64,000 bases of DNA from Bacteroidales bacterium UBA1176 (GCA_002311645.1 DBYW01000035.1:45018-109017), one strand, 5' to 3'. Shown: positions 54,184 through 63,027, counted from the stretch's first letter. Program-made: numbers and translations. Notes: generated by a model not told the origin, from the letters alone.

Positions 54184-54201
54184 GAACCCCGACAGGGGTT
54201 C
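54184..54201. repeat. GC-rich hairpin in the post-metG intergenic region
   Basis: GAACCCC-GACA-GGGGTTC, a perfect 7-bp stem with a 4-base loop and no T run, so not a typical terminator. It lies in a 54160-54350 block that is far more GC-rich than the AT-rich repeat before it. Confidence 0.6.
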
Positions 54202-54301
54202 CATATCTGTAGTTAGGCGTGTGCGGACGGATATCGCACGCCAGCGGCGTGCGGGGGTGTGTAGGGATGTGCGGTGGTCCGTTGCCATTCCCTCGCGGCG
54301 C

Positions 54302-54353
54302 GGGGAAAGCGTGCCACGAAGCCACGACTGTTCTCGCCGCGAAAAGGGAGGCG
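54302..54353. repeat. Dispersed repeat, copy 1
   Basis: About 52 bp, GGGGAAAGCGTGCCACGAAG followed by GTTCTCGCCGCGAAAAGG, matching 56127-56179 at about 85 percent by eye. Both copies lie in the decayed accessory zone. Confidence 0.7.
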
Positions 54354-54445
54354 TTGGAGAAAAGCGGCGTTTGAATGCCGCCCCTGTGTCATCAAATAAA
54401 TAACCACCAATATTTTAAAGCACATTCTGTGATATTTGTTTTTTG

Positions 54446-54453
54446 TATTTTTG
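54446..54453 (+). promoter_or_regulatory. -7 box upstream of the Bro-N fragment
   Basis: TATTTTTG, 112 bp before ATG 54565. The promoter has survived although the gene has decayed. Confidence 0.55.
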
Positions 54454-54564
54454 CAACCGAAACTCAGTTGCGGGCAAACAATCTATTATAATACGGAGAC
54501 TCTGAAATATAAAGAACACTCTTCCTGTTTAAAAGAACATTTTCAAATAAAACCGACGAACACG

Positions 54565-54810
54565 ATGAACAAAATATCCATACGATTCTACAAAGACCAT
54601 AAAGTCCGGGCGGCCTGGGACGAGGAAAACGCCAAATGGTGGTTCTCCGTTGTGGATATTGTTGCCGCCATCACCGAAAGTTCCAATCCGAGAAAATATT
54701 GGAGCGTGCTGAAAGCTCGTCTGAAAAAGGCAGGAAACGAGTTGACTACAAAATGTAGTCAACTGAAATTGACCGCTGCCGCATCCGCGAGCTGCTCCAA
54801 GGGGCCTTGA
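54565..54810 (+). pseudogene. Truncated Bro-N/DinD-like phage antirepressor gene
   Basis: 81 codons. Residues 1-65 (MNKISIRFYKDHKVRAAWDE, NAKWWFSVVDIVAAITESSN, PRKYWSVLKARLKKAGNEL) match the BRO-N / DinD-type N-terminus. After TTKCSQLKL, where the family continues with a conserved DGK segment, the frame turns into TAAASASCSKGP and stops. The loss coincides with the perfect inverted repeat at 54741-54763. Intact members run 250-290 residues, so about three quarters is missing. Confidence 0.75.
54741..54763. repeat. Perfect 10-bp inverted repeat at the Bro-N break point
   Basis: GTTGACTACA-AAA-TGTAGTCAAC. It codes for the end of the Bro-N similarity, and the foreign frame begins directly after it. 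Confidence 0.7.
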
Positions 54811-54884
54811 CCGACAGGATCGACGACCGCGAGATCTTCATGAAAGGCATCGACTACTCCTATTACTACGAACAAGAGGATTAA
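54759..54884 (+). pseudogene. 3' fragment of an unidentified gene fused behind the Bro-N fragment
   Basis: In the frame after the break, SQ-less residues STEIDRCRIRELLQGALTDR then IDDREIFMKGIDYSYYYEQED run to a TAA at 54882 with no start codon at its head. The charged, natural-looking composition suggests the genuine C-terminal end of another gene joined to Bro-N by deletion. I do not recognise the family. Confidence 0.45.
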
Positions 54885-54916
54885 ACAGGGGGACCCTGCC
54901 GTTTGAAGAGTTTTCT

Positions 54917-54924
54917 TATCTTTG
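54917..54924 (+). promoter_or_regulatory. -7 box for the VbhA-like antitoxin gene
   Basis: TATCTTTG, 45 bp before ATG 54970. The ATG-like frame start at 54922 overlaps the box and is excluded. Confidence 0.6.
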
Positions 54925-54969
54925 CGGCTGAATCCCTTATTAAGGACAATCATCATTTCCAGACATAAA

Positions 54970-55257
54970 ATGAAAAAACAGGAACTTTTTGATAAATATA
55001 TCCAAAACGGAACACCAGAACAAAAGGAATGTGCACAAAACTGGAGCATCGCAATCGGATTGCAAGCAGTGGATGGTTTGCAGGTTTCAGACTATCTTAT
55101 TGAACTGGCTGAAAAGAATATCAAGGGAGAGTTGACTTCAGACGAGGTCAGTGAACTGCTAAATGAACATTATGCTCCACCAAAGGAATACAACACCTAC
55201 ACTCGGATTGATCACGAGCCCGATTCAACAGAAGCAAAAAGAGGAAGGCCCATTTAA
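54970..55257 (+). CDS. VbhA-like antitoxin (Fic-associated), without its toxin
   Basis: 95 residues. After MKKQELFDKYIQNGTPEQKE comes the VbhA-type motif: NWSIAIGLQAVDGLQVSDYL, then the GELTSDEVSELLNEHY signature that matches the G-E-(I/L)-T/S-x-(D)E-x-x-x-x-(L/I) helix of Fic inhibitors. In intact loci a fic gene follows, often overlapping. Here no Fic motif (HPFxxGNGR) follows; instead there is a short remnant frame and then an unrelated gene. Family call is from motif pattern and should be seen as probable. Confidence 0.62.
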   Translation: MKKQELFDKYIQNGTPEQKECAQNWSIAIGLQAVDGLQVSDYLIELAEKNIKGELTSDEVSELLNEHYAPPKEYNTYTRIDHEPDSTEAKRGRPI

Positions 55258-55327
55258 CCTGGAACCTATTCCGTCATACACATACAGCGAAGACCAACTG
55301 ATACAGACAAGCATTGATGTGAAATGA
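55208..55327 (+). pseudogene. Remnant frame overlapping the antitoxin end, ending in an HsdR-like N-terminal motif
   Basis: A frame opening at TTG 55208 reads on past the antitoxin stop: PFNLEPIPSYTYSEDQLIQT then SIDVK and TGA. YSEDQLIQ is the head of many type I restriction R subunits and of the second remnant at 56055. The last 23 bp of similarity (55284-55306) are exactly repeated at 56068-56090. Remnant status is an inference. Confidence 0.45.
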
Positions 55328-55347
55328 AAATGTAAAGAAATAAAAAT

Positions 55348-56052
55348 ATGGGGGAATCTGATACAAAAGGGAAAGTTCTAAAAAAAGCGGTAGTATGGAA
55401 GAATTTGTATTTCTACCGCAAAAGTGATACTTTATACCAACTTACCGCAGAGTTTTGTCATCGTTATCTTCCGGCTTACGGAGACCGTACTGTAGATCAG
55501 ATGGTGCAAGCGGCACGCTCTGGCAAACAAAATATAATAGAGGGTAGTGAGGATGGACAGACTAGCTCGGAAATGGAAATAAGACTGCTGAATGTCGCCC
55601 GAGGCAGCCTTCAGGAATTACGCGCCGATTACATCGACTATCTCAATACACGTCATCTTTCAATTTGGCCTGCAAATAATGAGCGTTTGCAAAAAATGCG
55701 CAAATTTTGCCACTCACACAACGACTACAGCGACTACGAACCTTTACTCAGCCGAATGAACGATGAAGAAATTGCCAATCTTGCCCTCACCCTCTGCCAC
55801 CAAACAGACAAAATGATGTGCGCCTATTTAGAGAAACTGGAGCGCGACTTTGTGACCAACGGTGGAATAAAAGAGCGTATGCATGCCGCCCGCACAGGCT
55901 ACCGTCAAGAACAAGATGCACGGTTGAAAGCCTTAGAAACAGAAAACCTTCAACTGAAAAAGAGAATAAAAGAACTGGAAGCTATAATTAATAAAATAGG
56001 TTATCCTACGAATTCCTGGGCTTTCAATAATAGATTTGAGAAACAAATCTAA
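55348..56052 (+). CDS. Four-helix-bundle suffix-domain protein
   Basis: 234 residues, cytoplasmic. The central part resembles four-helix-bundle / 23S-rRNA intervening-sequence-type proteins: TAEFCHRYLPAYGDRTVDQM, QAARSGKQNIIEGSEDGQTS, LLNVARGSLQELRADYIDYL. The C-terminal suffix is a coiled coil (ARLKALETENLQLKKRIKEL). In Bacteroidota these proteins often lie in restriction and other defence islands; their biochemical role is not known. It sits exactly between two copies of a 23-bp direct repeat and two hsdR-like remnants. Confidence 0.82.
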   Translation: MGESDTKGKVLKKAVVWKNLYFYRKSDTLYQLTAEFCHRYLPAYGDRTVDQMVQAARSGKQNIIEGSEDGQTSSEMEIRLLNVARGSLQELRADYIDYLNTRHLSIWPANNERLQKMRKFCHSHNDYSDYEPLLSRMNDEEIANLALTLCHQTDKMMCAYLEKLERDFVTNGGIKERMHAARTGYRQEQDARLKALETENLQLKKRIKELEAIINKIGYPTNSWAFNNRFEKQI

Positions 56053-56054
56053 TT

Positions 56055-56204
56055 TCGCCACACGACCACAGCGAAGACCAACTGATACAGCGCAGCACCG
56101 GCAAGTTTCAGGAAAAGAAATTGGGCAGGGAAATCGTGCCACAATGCCACGCCCGTTCTCGCCGCGAAAAAGGCGGGCGGGATATAATGGCATATCAGTG
56201 CTGA
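56055..56204 (+). pseudogene. 5' remnant of a type I restriction hsdR-like gene
   Basis: The frame reads PHDHSEDQLIQRSTGKFQEK then KLGREIV, a good match to the SEDQLIQ(K/R)ST...LGWE start of many HsdR subunits. After IV it runs into the dispersed repeat (56127-56179) and stops at TGA 56202. No start codon at its head. A different lineage from the intact HsdR at 56938, whose N-terminus does not have this motif. Confidence 0.55.
56127..56179. repeat. Dispersed repeat, copy 2
   Basis: Second copy of the block at 54302-54353 (CGTGCCAC, then GTTCTCGCCGCGAAAA). It replaces the body of the hsdR-like remnant. Confidence 0.7.
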
Positions 56205-56232
56205 AAAGCGACAGATTCTTACATATTTTTGT

Positions 56233-56240
56233 TATTTTTG
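56233..56240 (+). promoter_or_regulatory. -7 box at the head of the type I restriction locus
   Basis: TATTTTTG, 29 bp before ATG 56269. The next genes have gaps of 12 bp or less, or overlap, down to hsdS, so this may drive the whole locus. Confidence 0.65.
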
Positions 56241-56268
56241 CGGCTGTTATTGTAAAAAGATTATTTTT

Positions 56269-56925
56269 ATGACCAAAGAGCCGCAAGAGGGATATGTGTA
56301 TATCCTTACAAATCCGAGTTTTAAGGAGGATTGGGTGAAGATTGGCAAGAGTTCCCGGCCAGTGGATGTCCGCTCGAAAGAATTGGACAACACGGCTGTG
56401 CCTCTTCCGTTTGAGATTTTTGCCACGATGAAGACGGTGAAATATAATGAAGTGGAAAAATTGGTACACAAGACAATTGACCGCCTTACTGATTTGCGAA
56501 TCAGACAGAATCGTGAATTCTTTAATGTTGCTCCTCAGGTTGCATTGGATATTTTCAGAGACATTGCTAGTGCCATTGATGATGCCGAGTTGACCCTATA
56601 CGAGGATAACAAACCTATAGTGGAGACAGAACACAAAACCAAAGAGAAACGGGAGGTTCGCCGGGGCCGTTTCAAATTCAGCATGTGTGGCATAAAAATT
56701 GGCGAAATGGTAAGGTTTGACCCAACTGGGGTTATGGTGAGGGTCGCAACTGACGATTCCGTCGAGTTTGAAGACAGAATCTATAAACTTTCGCCATTTG
56801 CAGGAACATTTATGCCAGAGGAACAACGCAACACTTCCGGTGCCTATCAGGGTGCAAAGTATTTTTCGTACAAGGAGAAAGTGTTGGATGATATTAGGAA
56901 AGAGCGGGAAGCAATGAATGAATAA
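56269..56925 (+). CDS. GIY-YIG nuclease family protein (T5orf172/MUG113-like)
   Basis: 218 residues. The N-terminal 95 residues are GIY-YIG of the T5orf172 type: GYVYILTNPSFKEDWVKIGK, then SSRPVDVRSKELDN, with the catalytic Arg and a Glu in NEVEKLVHKTI and the NREFFNV segment. The C-terminal half (RGRFKFSMCGIKIGEMVRFD, then VRVATDDSVEFEDRIYKLS) looks like a small beta-rich DNA-binding module of the DUF4357-like or restriction-linked type. First gene of the type I locus, 12 bp before hsdR. It may be a restriction accessory or an independent nicking nuclease; not a canonical subunit. Confidence 0.85.
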   Translation: MTKEPQEGYVYILTNPSFKEDWVKIGKSSRPVDVRSKELDNTAVPLPFEIFATMKTVKYNEVEKLVHKTIDRLTDLRIRQNREFFNVAPQVALDIFRDIASAIDDAELTLYEDNKPIVETEHKTKEKREVRRGRFKFSMCGIKIGEMVRFDPTGVMVRVATDDSVEFEDRIYKLSPFAGTFMPEEQRNTSGAYQGAKYFSYKEKVLDDIRKEREAMNE

Positions 56926-56937
56926 TATTCTTGTATT

Positions 56938-59900
56938 ATGTCGAAGCAATTTTCAGAAACAACCAGAGTTCAAATACCAGCTATTTTGCATCTTATGAGG
57001 CTGGGGTACACTTATATCCCCAGGGTGGCGGATTTTGACCCTCAAACAAATATACTCACACCTGTTTTTAAGAAAAAGGTCAAAGAGTTTAATCCCAACG
57101 CCACAGATCAAGATGTTCAAATACTTTTTGATATGCTGGTTCGTGTGTCAAACAATGATGACCTTGGCCGCGAGTTCTATAAGAAAATAACTGCCATCAC
57201 CGGCTTGAAAATTATTGACTTTGACAATGCAGACAAAAATGATTGGCATTGTACAGCTGAGTTTACTTGTAAGAATGAGGAAAGCGGAGACAATTTTCGA
57301 CCTGACATCACATGTTTTGTGAATGGTCTACCACTAGCTTTCATTGAAGTGAAGATTCCGAACAACAAGGATGGAATTCTTGCGGAGCGGAATAGGATGA
57401 ATCAGCGTATGGCAAACAAGAAATTCCGTCGTTTCCTGAATGTGACCCAGCTGATGATTTTTTCAAACAATCAGGAATATGATACCGAGAACAGAGTGCC
57501 TATTCAGGGTGCTTTTTATGCATCTATTACAAAAGGGGACATTTTTTTCAATGTTTTTAGAGAACAACGACAATTCTTTTATGACAATCTGAAACTCAAA
57601 CGTATTACCGAAGAGGATGAACTGGCCGTTCTGAAATCCTTTAATCAGGTGGTTCTCTCACAAATCCCTGAATACCAGACAAACAAAAAGCCGGATACCC
57701 CAACTAATCGAGTTCTTTCTTCGCTATTAAGCAGAAATCGTTTTCTCTTTTTACTACGTTATGGCTTTGCATACGTGGAAAAAAAGACGGAATTGGAGAA
57801 TGGCGAGACTATCGTGAAGCTGGAAAAACATGTGATGCGCTATCAGCAAATGTTCGCATCGTTAGCAATTCGTCGGAAACTTGACCAAGGCATCAAATCC
57901 GGAATTATCTGGCACACCCAAGGCAGCGGCAAGACGGCACTAGCATATTACTCTGTAAATAGTCTTACCGATTATTTAGCCAAGCAGAACACAGTGGCTA
58001 AATTCTACTTTATTGTGGACCGTCTCAGTCTAATGGAACAAGCTAAAGACGAGTTTTCTGCACGCGGACTTCGTGTGCGCACTGCCGAAAGCCGTAAAGA
58101 ATTAATGGACGATTTCAGAAATACGCATATTGTTGAGAATGATTCAGGAGAATCAGAGATTATGGTGGTGAACATCCAAAAGTTTGAGGAAGACCATAAA
58201 AAAGTAGAACTGCCCCCCAACTACAACATTCGTTTACAACGCGTATTTTTCATTGATGAGGCACACCGTGGCTATAATCCGAAAGGGTCATTCTTGGCAA
58301 ACTTACTAGATGCCGACCGCGATGCTATTAAAATCGCATTGACTGGAACCCCGCTCCTATCTGAAGAACGCGCTTCTTGGAAAGTATTTGGCGACTACAT
58401 TGACAAATATTACTATGACAAATCCATTGCCGATGGCTACACATTAAAATTGATGCGAGAAGACATCGAAACCTCATACAAGGAAAAGCTTATCAATTTG
58501 TTGAACGAGGCACAGAAGACAAACCCGCAAATAAAAAAAGGAGATGTCAGCAAAGATGTGATTATTGAATCCGACAACTATTTGCGTGATCTGATGAATT
58601 ATATTGTCGGGGATTTGAAACGGTTTAGAATTGAAAAGAATGACAAAACTGTAGCAGGGATGATTGTTTGCGAAACCAACCCTCAGGCACGTCATCTGTT
58701 TGAACTTTACAATGAAGATTCTGAGATCCATTTGCCACATTTTAATCAAAAATCAGATGTCACCTATCTGATGGCTGCAGAACCGACCCCTAATTACGGC
58801 ACAAAACTGAACGTCGCACTAATCTTGCACGATGAAGGTGACAAAGAAGAACGCGAGAAAACAATTGACGATTTCAAAAAGAAAACCACAATAGACTTGC
58901 TGATTGTCAATAGAATGTTGCTTACGGGTTTTGATGCTTCACGTCTGAAACGTCTCTATCTTACCCGTAAGATGTATGGCCACGACTTGTTGCAAGCTCT
59001 GACACGCGTAAACCGGCCATACAAAGACTTCAAATATGGCTATGTCGTTGACTTTGCAAATATCAAACAAAATTTTGAAGACACAAACAACGAATATCTT
59101 CGCGAACTTAACCGTTGCGATGAAGGTGCTTTTGAAGACGGGGATAATCTACCACCATTAGGTCCCTCCATATTGGAAGATGTTGATGAAATTAAAGCCC
59201 AATTAAGAGACATTAAAAATGTAATGTTTGCCTACGCATGTGAAAACACAGAACTTTTCAGCCAACAAATGGATGAGGTGGAAAGTCTCCAACAATTGTA
59301 TGAGATTCGGAATGTTCTTGAAAACGCCAAAGCACTATCTAACCAAATTCGCAGTTTCGGCGATGAGGAGTTGAAGGCTTATAGTGAAAAGATGGAAATC
59401 GGAGCCGTGTCTGATCTATTGAACGTAGTTAACCATCGGATTGATGCGCTAAACCAGCAGGAAAAATTTATGCATGACGATGAAGTCAGCGACAACGTAA
59501 ACCTGATTCTCTCTCAAATTGAATATGAGTTTACACACAAAGGCAGCGAGGAATTGCGAATATACAACAATGATCTTCGCGAGCGTGCTGACAAGGTGAT
59601 GCGCGAATTTGATCGGAATTTCGACCAACAGGAAGCCAAATACACCAATTTGATTGAAGAGTTCAAGCGGTTTTTCCGTGAAAAGGGCTTTGTTCCTAAA
59701 GACGTGTCGGATGCGAAAATCAAAATAGAGTATATGGATGATGTGATGAAGAAAATCCGCGAAATTAACAGGGCAAATGAAGTGCTGAAAGGCAAATACA
59801 AACAGGATGAACGTTTTGTGCGCATCCATAAACGTATTGTGGAGGAAAACACAGAGCGTTCCAACAGAAAGGAGAAACCCATCATATCGGACAAGGAATA

Positions 59901-60150
59901 CGAGATTGCTGAAGGACTTAACCAATTGAAAGACTGGATAGACCAGATGATCTTTTTCAAACAAGACATTCTGAAAAACGAGGCTGCTTTCGACCAAGAT
60001 GTGCTATCATTGGTAAGCGACAAGATGCTCGACCTTCACATCACATCCAACTTGACCGACCGCAAATTTATCCAACGGGAGGTTGCTGGCGAGTATTACG
60101 CACAATTCAACCAAATGACAAACCATAATTCATCAAGATTATATGCCTGA
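56938..60150 (+). CDS. hsdR: Type I restriction endonuclease subunit R
   Basis: 1070 residues. The N-terminal PD-(D/E)XK nuclease reads FRPDITCFVNGLPLAFIEVK at about 121-141. Walker A WHTQGSGKTALAYY is near 330, DEAH box FFIDEAHRGYNPKG near 440, TGTPLL motif after it, and VNRMLLTGFDASRLKRLYLT then QALTRVNRPYK at about 655-695. A long helical C-terminal part docks to HsdM. It translocates DNA and cuts far from unmethylated sites. Eight bases overlap hsdM. Confidence 0.97.
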   Translation: MSKQFSETTRVQIPAILHLMRLGYTYIPRVADFDPQTNILTPVFKKKVKEFNPNATDQDVQILFDMLVRVSNNDDLGREFYKKITAITGLKIIDFDNADKNDWHCTAEFTCKNEESGDNFRPDITCFVNGLPLAFIEVKIPNNKDGILAERNRMNQRMANKKFRRFLNVTQLMIFSNNQEYDTENRVPIQGAFYASITKGDIFFNVFREQRQFFYDNLKLKRITEEDELAVLKSFNQVVLSQIPEYQTNKKPDTPTNRVLSSLLSRNRFLFLLRYGFAYVEKKTELENGETIVKLEKHVMRYQQMFASLAIRRKLDQGIKSGIIWHTQGSGKTALAYYSVNSLTDYLAKQNTVAKFYFIVDRLSLMEQAKDEFSARGLRVRTAESRKELMDDFRNTHIVENDSGESEIMVVNIQKFEEDHKKVELPPNYNIRLQRVFFIDEAHRGYNPKGSFLANLLDADRDAIKIALTGTPLLSEERASWKVFGDYIDKYYYDKSIADGYTLKLMREDIETSYKEKLINLLNEAQKTNPQIKKGDVSKDVIIESDNYLRDLMNYIVGDLKRFRIEKNDKTVAGMIVCETNPQARHLFELYNEDSEIHLPHFNQKSDVTYLMAAEPTPNYGTKLNVALILHDEGDKEEREKTIDDFKKKTTIDLLIVNRMLLTGFDASRLKRLYLTRKMYGHDLLQALTRVNRPYKDFKYGYVVDFANIKQNFEDTNNEYLRELNRCDEGAFEDGDNLPPLGPSILEDVDEIKAQLRDIKNVMFAYACENTELFSQQMDEVESLQQLYEIRNVLENAKALSNQIRSFGDEELKAYSEKMEIGAVSDLLNVVNHRIDALNQQEKFMHDDEVSDNVNLILSQIEYEFTHKGSEELRIYNNDLRERADKVMREFDRNFDQQEAKYTNLIEEFKRFFREKGFVPKDVSDAKIKIEYMDDVMKKIREINRANEVLKGKYKQDERFVRIHKRIVEENTERSNRKEKPIISDKEYEIAEGLNQLKDWIDQMIFFKQDILKNEAAFDQDVLSLVSDKMLDLHITSNLTDRKFIQREVAGEYYAQFNQMTNHNSSRLYA

Positions 60151-61804
60151 TATGGATATTAAAACACGAACCATACAATTGATTGACTCTCTTAAAGCCG
60201 TTTGTGGAAATGCAGGACTAGGTAATGACGGAAACGAATACAAAATTATTACGGAAATCTTTCTTTATAAGTTCCTGAATGACAAGTTTGCACACGAAGC
60301 CAAGAGGAATCGCGCATACGGAGAGAGACTTATCAAAGCGGAAAAATGGGATGCCGAATATGACAAGTTCACGGACGAAGAAGTGGAAGACCTTTGGTCG
60401 TATATGGGACATAATGTGCCCCGACTGAAACCCGAACACACCTTGGGACATCTTTACAACGCTTCCACAAAAGGCGGTTTCGGTGATATGCTTGACGGCA
60501 CCTTGTTAGCTATCGCCAATGTGAATGCCGACATCTTTTCTATGGCCAGCGTGGGTGAGACCAAGATTACTATCTTCGACCGTATCACCACCCTCATTCA
60601 GGAAGTGGAACAGCGCGACAGCTTTGCCAAAGCGTTGGTTTCCAAACTGGCGGATTTCAATTTCGAGGATGTCTTCAACGAAAAATACGATTTTTTCTCC
60701 GATATTTTTGAGTATCTGATCAAAGATTACAATACGGCTGGCGGCGGCAAATACGCCGAGTATTTCACACCCAAGGCCATTGCCACCATCATCGCTCGTT
60801 TGTTGGTGGGTGACAATGCGCAGCTTAACAGCAAGACATGCTATGACCCAACTGCCGGATCAGGTACGCTGCTTATGGCTTTAGCTCATCAAATAGGTAC
60901 CGACCGCTGTACCATCTATAGTCAGGATATTTCGCAAAAGTCCTCCCAAATGCTGCGTCTGAATCTGATTCTCAACGATTTGGTTGATAGTATCCAGAAC
61001 ATTGTGAAAGGCAATACACTTACCCAACCCGCGCACAAGAATGAGGACGGTACACTTCGCAAATTCGACTATGTTGTCTCCAATCCCCCCTTCAAACTTG
61101 ATTTCTCAGACTATCGGGAAGATATTGCCACCGACAAATTCCGTTTTTGGGCAGGTGTTCCTTCCATTCCGGCCAAAAAGAAAGAAAGTATGGCCATATA
61201 CACTTGTTTTATCCAGCACGTAATCAATTCTATTACCGCGAATGGTAAAGGGGCCATTGTCATTCCTACAGGCTTTATCACGGCCAAAAGCGGCATTGAG
61301 AATAAGATACTGACCCGCATTGTGGAAGATCATATCGTGTGCGGCGTGGTAAGTATGCCTTCCAATGTTTTTGCCAACACAGGAACGAACGTTTCGGTGC
61401 TCTTCTTTGACAAAAGTGCAGACAAAACTGACGAAGACACAGTGATTCTGATTGACGCCTCCAAAATGGGTGAGGAATACAAGGATGCCAATGGTTTGAA
61501 AAAGGTACGGCTGAATGCGGAAGAAATAGAGAAGATTGTAACCACCTTCCGAAACAAAGAGGCCGTAGAGGATTTCAGTGTCTGTGTGAGTTACAACGAC
61601 ATCAAGGCCAAAGGCCACAGTCTCTCCGCCGGTCAATATTTCGACATCAAAATTGAGTACGTAGACATTACCGAAGAGGAGTTCAACAGCCGAATGTTAC
61701 ATTACAAAGAGGACCTGAGCCACCAGTTTGCCGAAAGCCGGGAACTGGAAAAGGATATTATGAAGCAGTTGGATCTATTAAAATTTAATATTGACAAAGT
61801 GTAA
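60143..61804 (+). CDS. hsdM: Type I DNA methyltransferase subunit M
   Basis: 553 residues. HsdM N-terminal helical domain, then AGGGKYAEYFTPKAIATIIA, SAM-binding DPTAGSGTLLMALAHQ near residue 236 and catalytic NPPF (VVSNPPFKLDF) near 313. N6-adenine methylase that works with HsdS and protects host sites. The start MPDMDIKTRTIQ overlaps the hsdR end by 8 bp; the internal ATG at 60152 is an alternative. Confidence 0.97.
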   Translation: MPDMDIKTRTIQLIDSLKAVCGNAGLGNDGNEYKIITEIFLYKFLNDKFAHEAKRNRAYGERLIKAEKWDAEYDKFTDEEVEDLWSYMGHNVPRLKPEHTLGHLYNASTKGGFGDMLDGTLLAIANVNADIFSMASVGETKITIFDRITTLIQEVEQRDSFAKALVSKLADFNFEDVFNEKYDFFSDIFEYLIKDYNTAGGGKYAEYFTPKAIATIIARLLVGDNAQLNSKTCYDPTAGSGTLLMALAHQIGTDRCTIYSQDISQKSSQMLRLNLILNDLVDSIQNIVKGNTLTQPAHKNEDGTLRKFDYVVSNPPFKLDFSDYREDIATDKFRFWAGVPSIPAKKKESMAIYTCFIQHVINSITANGKGAIVIPTGFITAKSGIENKILTRIVEDHIVCGVVSMPSNVFANTGTNVSVLFFDKSADKTDEDTVILIDASKMGEEYKDANGLKKVRLNAEEIEKIVTTFRNKEAVEDFSVCVSYNDIKAKGHSLSAGQYFDIKIEYVDITEEEFNSRMLHYKEDLSHQFAESRELEKDIMKQLDLLKFNIDKV

Positions 61805-61815
61805 ACTCTCATTCT

Positions 61816-63021
61816 ATGACAGAAGAAGAAACGCTTGACCTATTGCTTGATATTAAGCAAGACATTGATCAGGAACGTAAACGCATCCAAAAAGAAATGG
61901 ATAGTTTGCCGTACCAGATCAATATCATTGATGAACTTCATGCTGACGAGAGGGCAAATAGCCGTATTCTCACAAAATTGTTGCAATTCAAATCCGAGAA
62001 GGGCGAGTATGATATTCTGCAATCATTTATCGATTATTTGCGAAACAACATGCAAAATGGGATTCCTTTGGCAGACATTAAAATCAACAATCCTGAAATC
62101 ACTACGGAAAAAGATTATATTGATGTCTGGATTCGCGATGAAGAATGGGCTATTATAATAGAGAATAAGATTTATAATGCACAAGATCAAGAATCCCAAT
62201 TAGCTCGATATATAGAAACCACTCTAAAAGATAGGAATAAAAATAAAAAAGGCTATAGTATAGACAAAATTTTTGTGATTTATATGCCTCCTACAGCACA
62301 CGATCCAGATGTTCAGACTTGGACAATTAAAAAGGGAGACGTACAGTTAAAAAACTATTATGAAGAATTTCAAGATAGGTATTTCAATCTCTCGTTTGAA
62401 GAAGATATTCTTTCATGGCTCTCAAAAGAGCTGTTGCCCAACATCCGTCAAAAAGATGTGTTGCTATTGAGTGCTATCACACAATATATTAATTATTTGG
62501 AAGGCATATTTGGAAAACGATTAATAGATAAAGAAGTAAATATGGAAATTGAAAAAAAGATTATGGATAAGCTGGCTTTAGACCAGTTCAAAAGCAATAA
62601 CGAAAAAATAAACAAACTAAATGAGGCAATAAAAAACACCGAATCTATTCTTAAATCAATGGTTGATGTTAAAATCCAGTATCTTTCCACGAATATGGAG
62701 AATCATATTCAAGGGAAAAGTTGTATAGAAAATTTCACCACCTTAAATCAAGGTTTTCAAATTCAATTTAACATTAATCAAATTAATTACAAACTATATG
62801 TATCCAAAGATTCACGTTATTATTGCCAACTAATTAGAACAGATAAAGAAAACATTCAATCTGATGATTCCATTTATGTGTATCAAATCTGCAAAGAAAT
62901 ATTGACTAATACAACAAAAGGCCAAAAAGACAGAATGTGGAAATATGTAGATTCTGTTGATGAGGCATTTGATCTTTTTGAGAAAGTTGTAGATAGATTG
63001 TGTGAAAATTCTTTGTTATAA
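61816..63021 (+). CDS. PD-(D/E)XK nuclease family protein inside the type I locus
   Basis: 401 residues. MTEEETLDLLLDIKQDIDQE at the start is helical. The nuclease core is ADERANSRILTKLLQF, then EKDYIDVWIRDEEWAIIIEN with K-I-Y after it: Asp in DVWI and the ExK in ENK form the PD-(D/E)XK pattern (about residues 103-118). This is the PDDEXK_20-like family often found beside defence genes. It sits between hsdM (11 bp) and the membrane protein gene (6 bp), so it is transcribed with the locus. AT-richer than hsdM. Possible independent restriction or abortive activity; unproven. Confidence 0.8.
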   Translation: MTEEETLDLLLDIKQDIDQERKRIQKEMDSLPYQINIIDELHADERANSRILTKLLQFKSEKGEYDILQSFIDYLRNNMQNGIPLADIKINNPEITTEKDYIDVWIRDEEWAIIIENKIYNAQDQESQLARYIETTLKDRNKNKKGYSIDKIFVIYMPPTAHDPDVQTWTIKKGDVQLKNYYEEFQDRYFNLSFEEDILSWLSKELLPNIRQKDVLLLSAITQYINYLEGIFGKRLIDKEVNMEIEKKIMDKLALDQFKSNNEKINKLNEAIKNTESILKSMVDVKIQYLSTNMENHIQGKSCIENFTTLNQGFQIQFNINQINYKLYVSKDSRYYCQLIRTDKENIQSDDSIYVYQICKEILTNTTKGQKDRMWKYVDSVDEAFDLFEKVVDRLCENSLL

Positions 63022-63027
63022 AAATTC

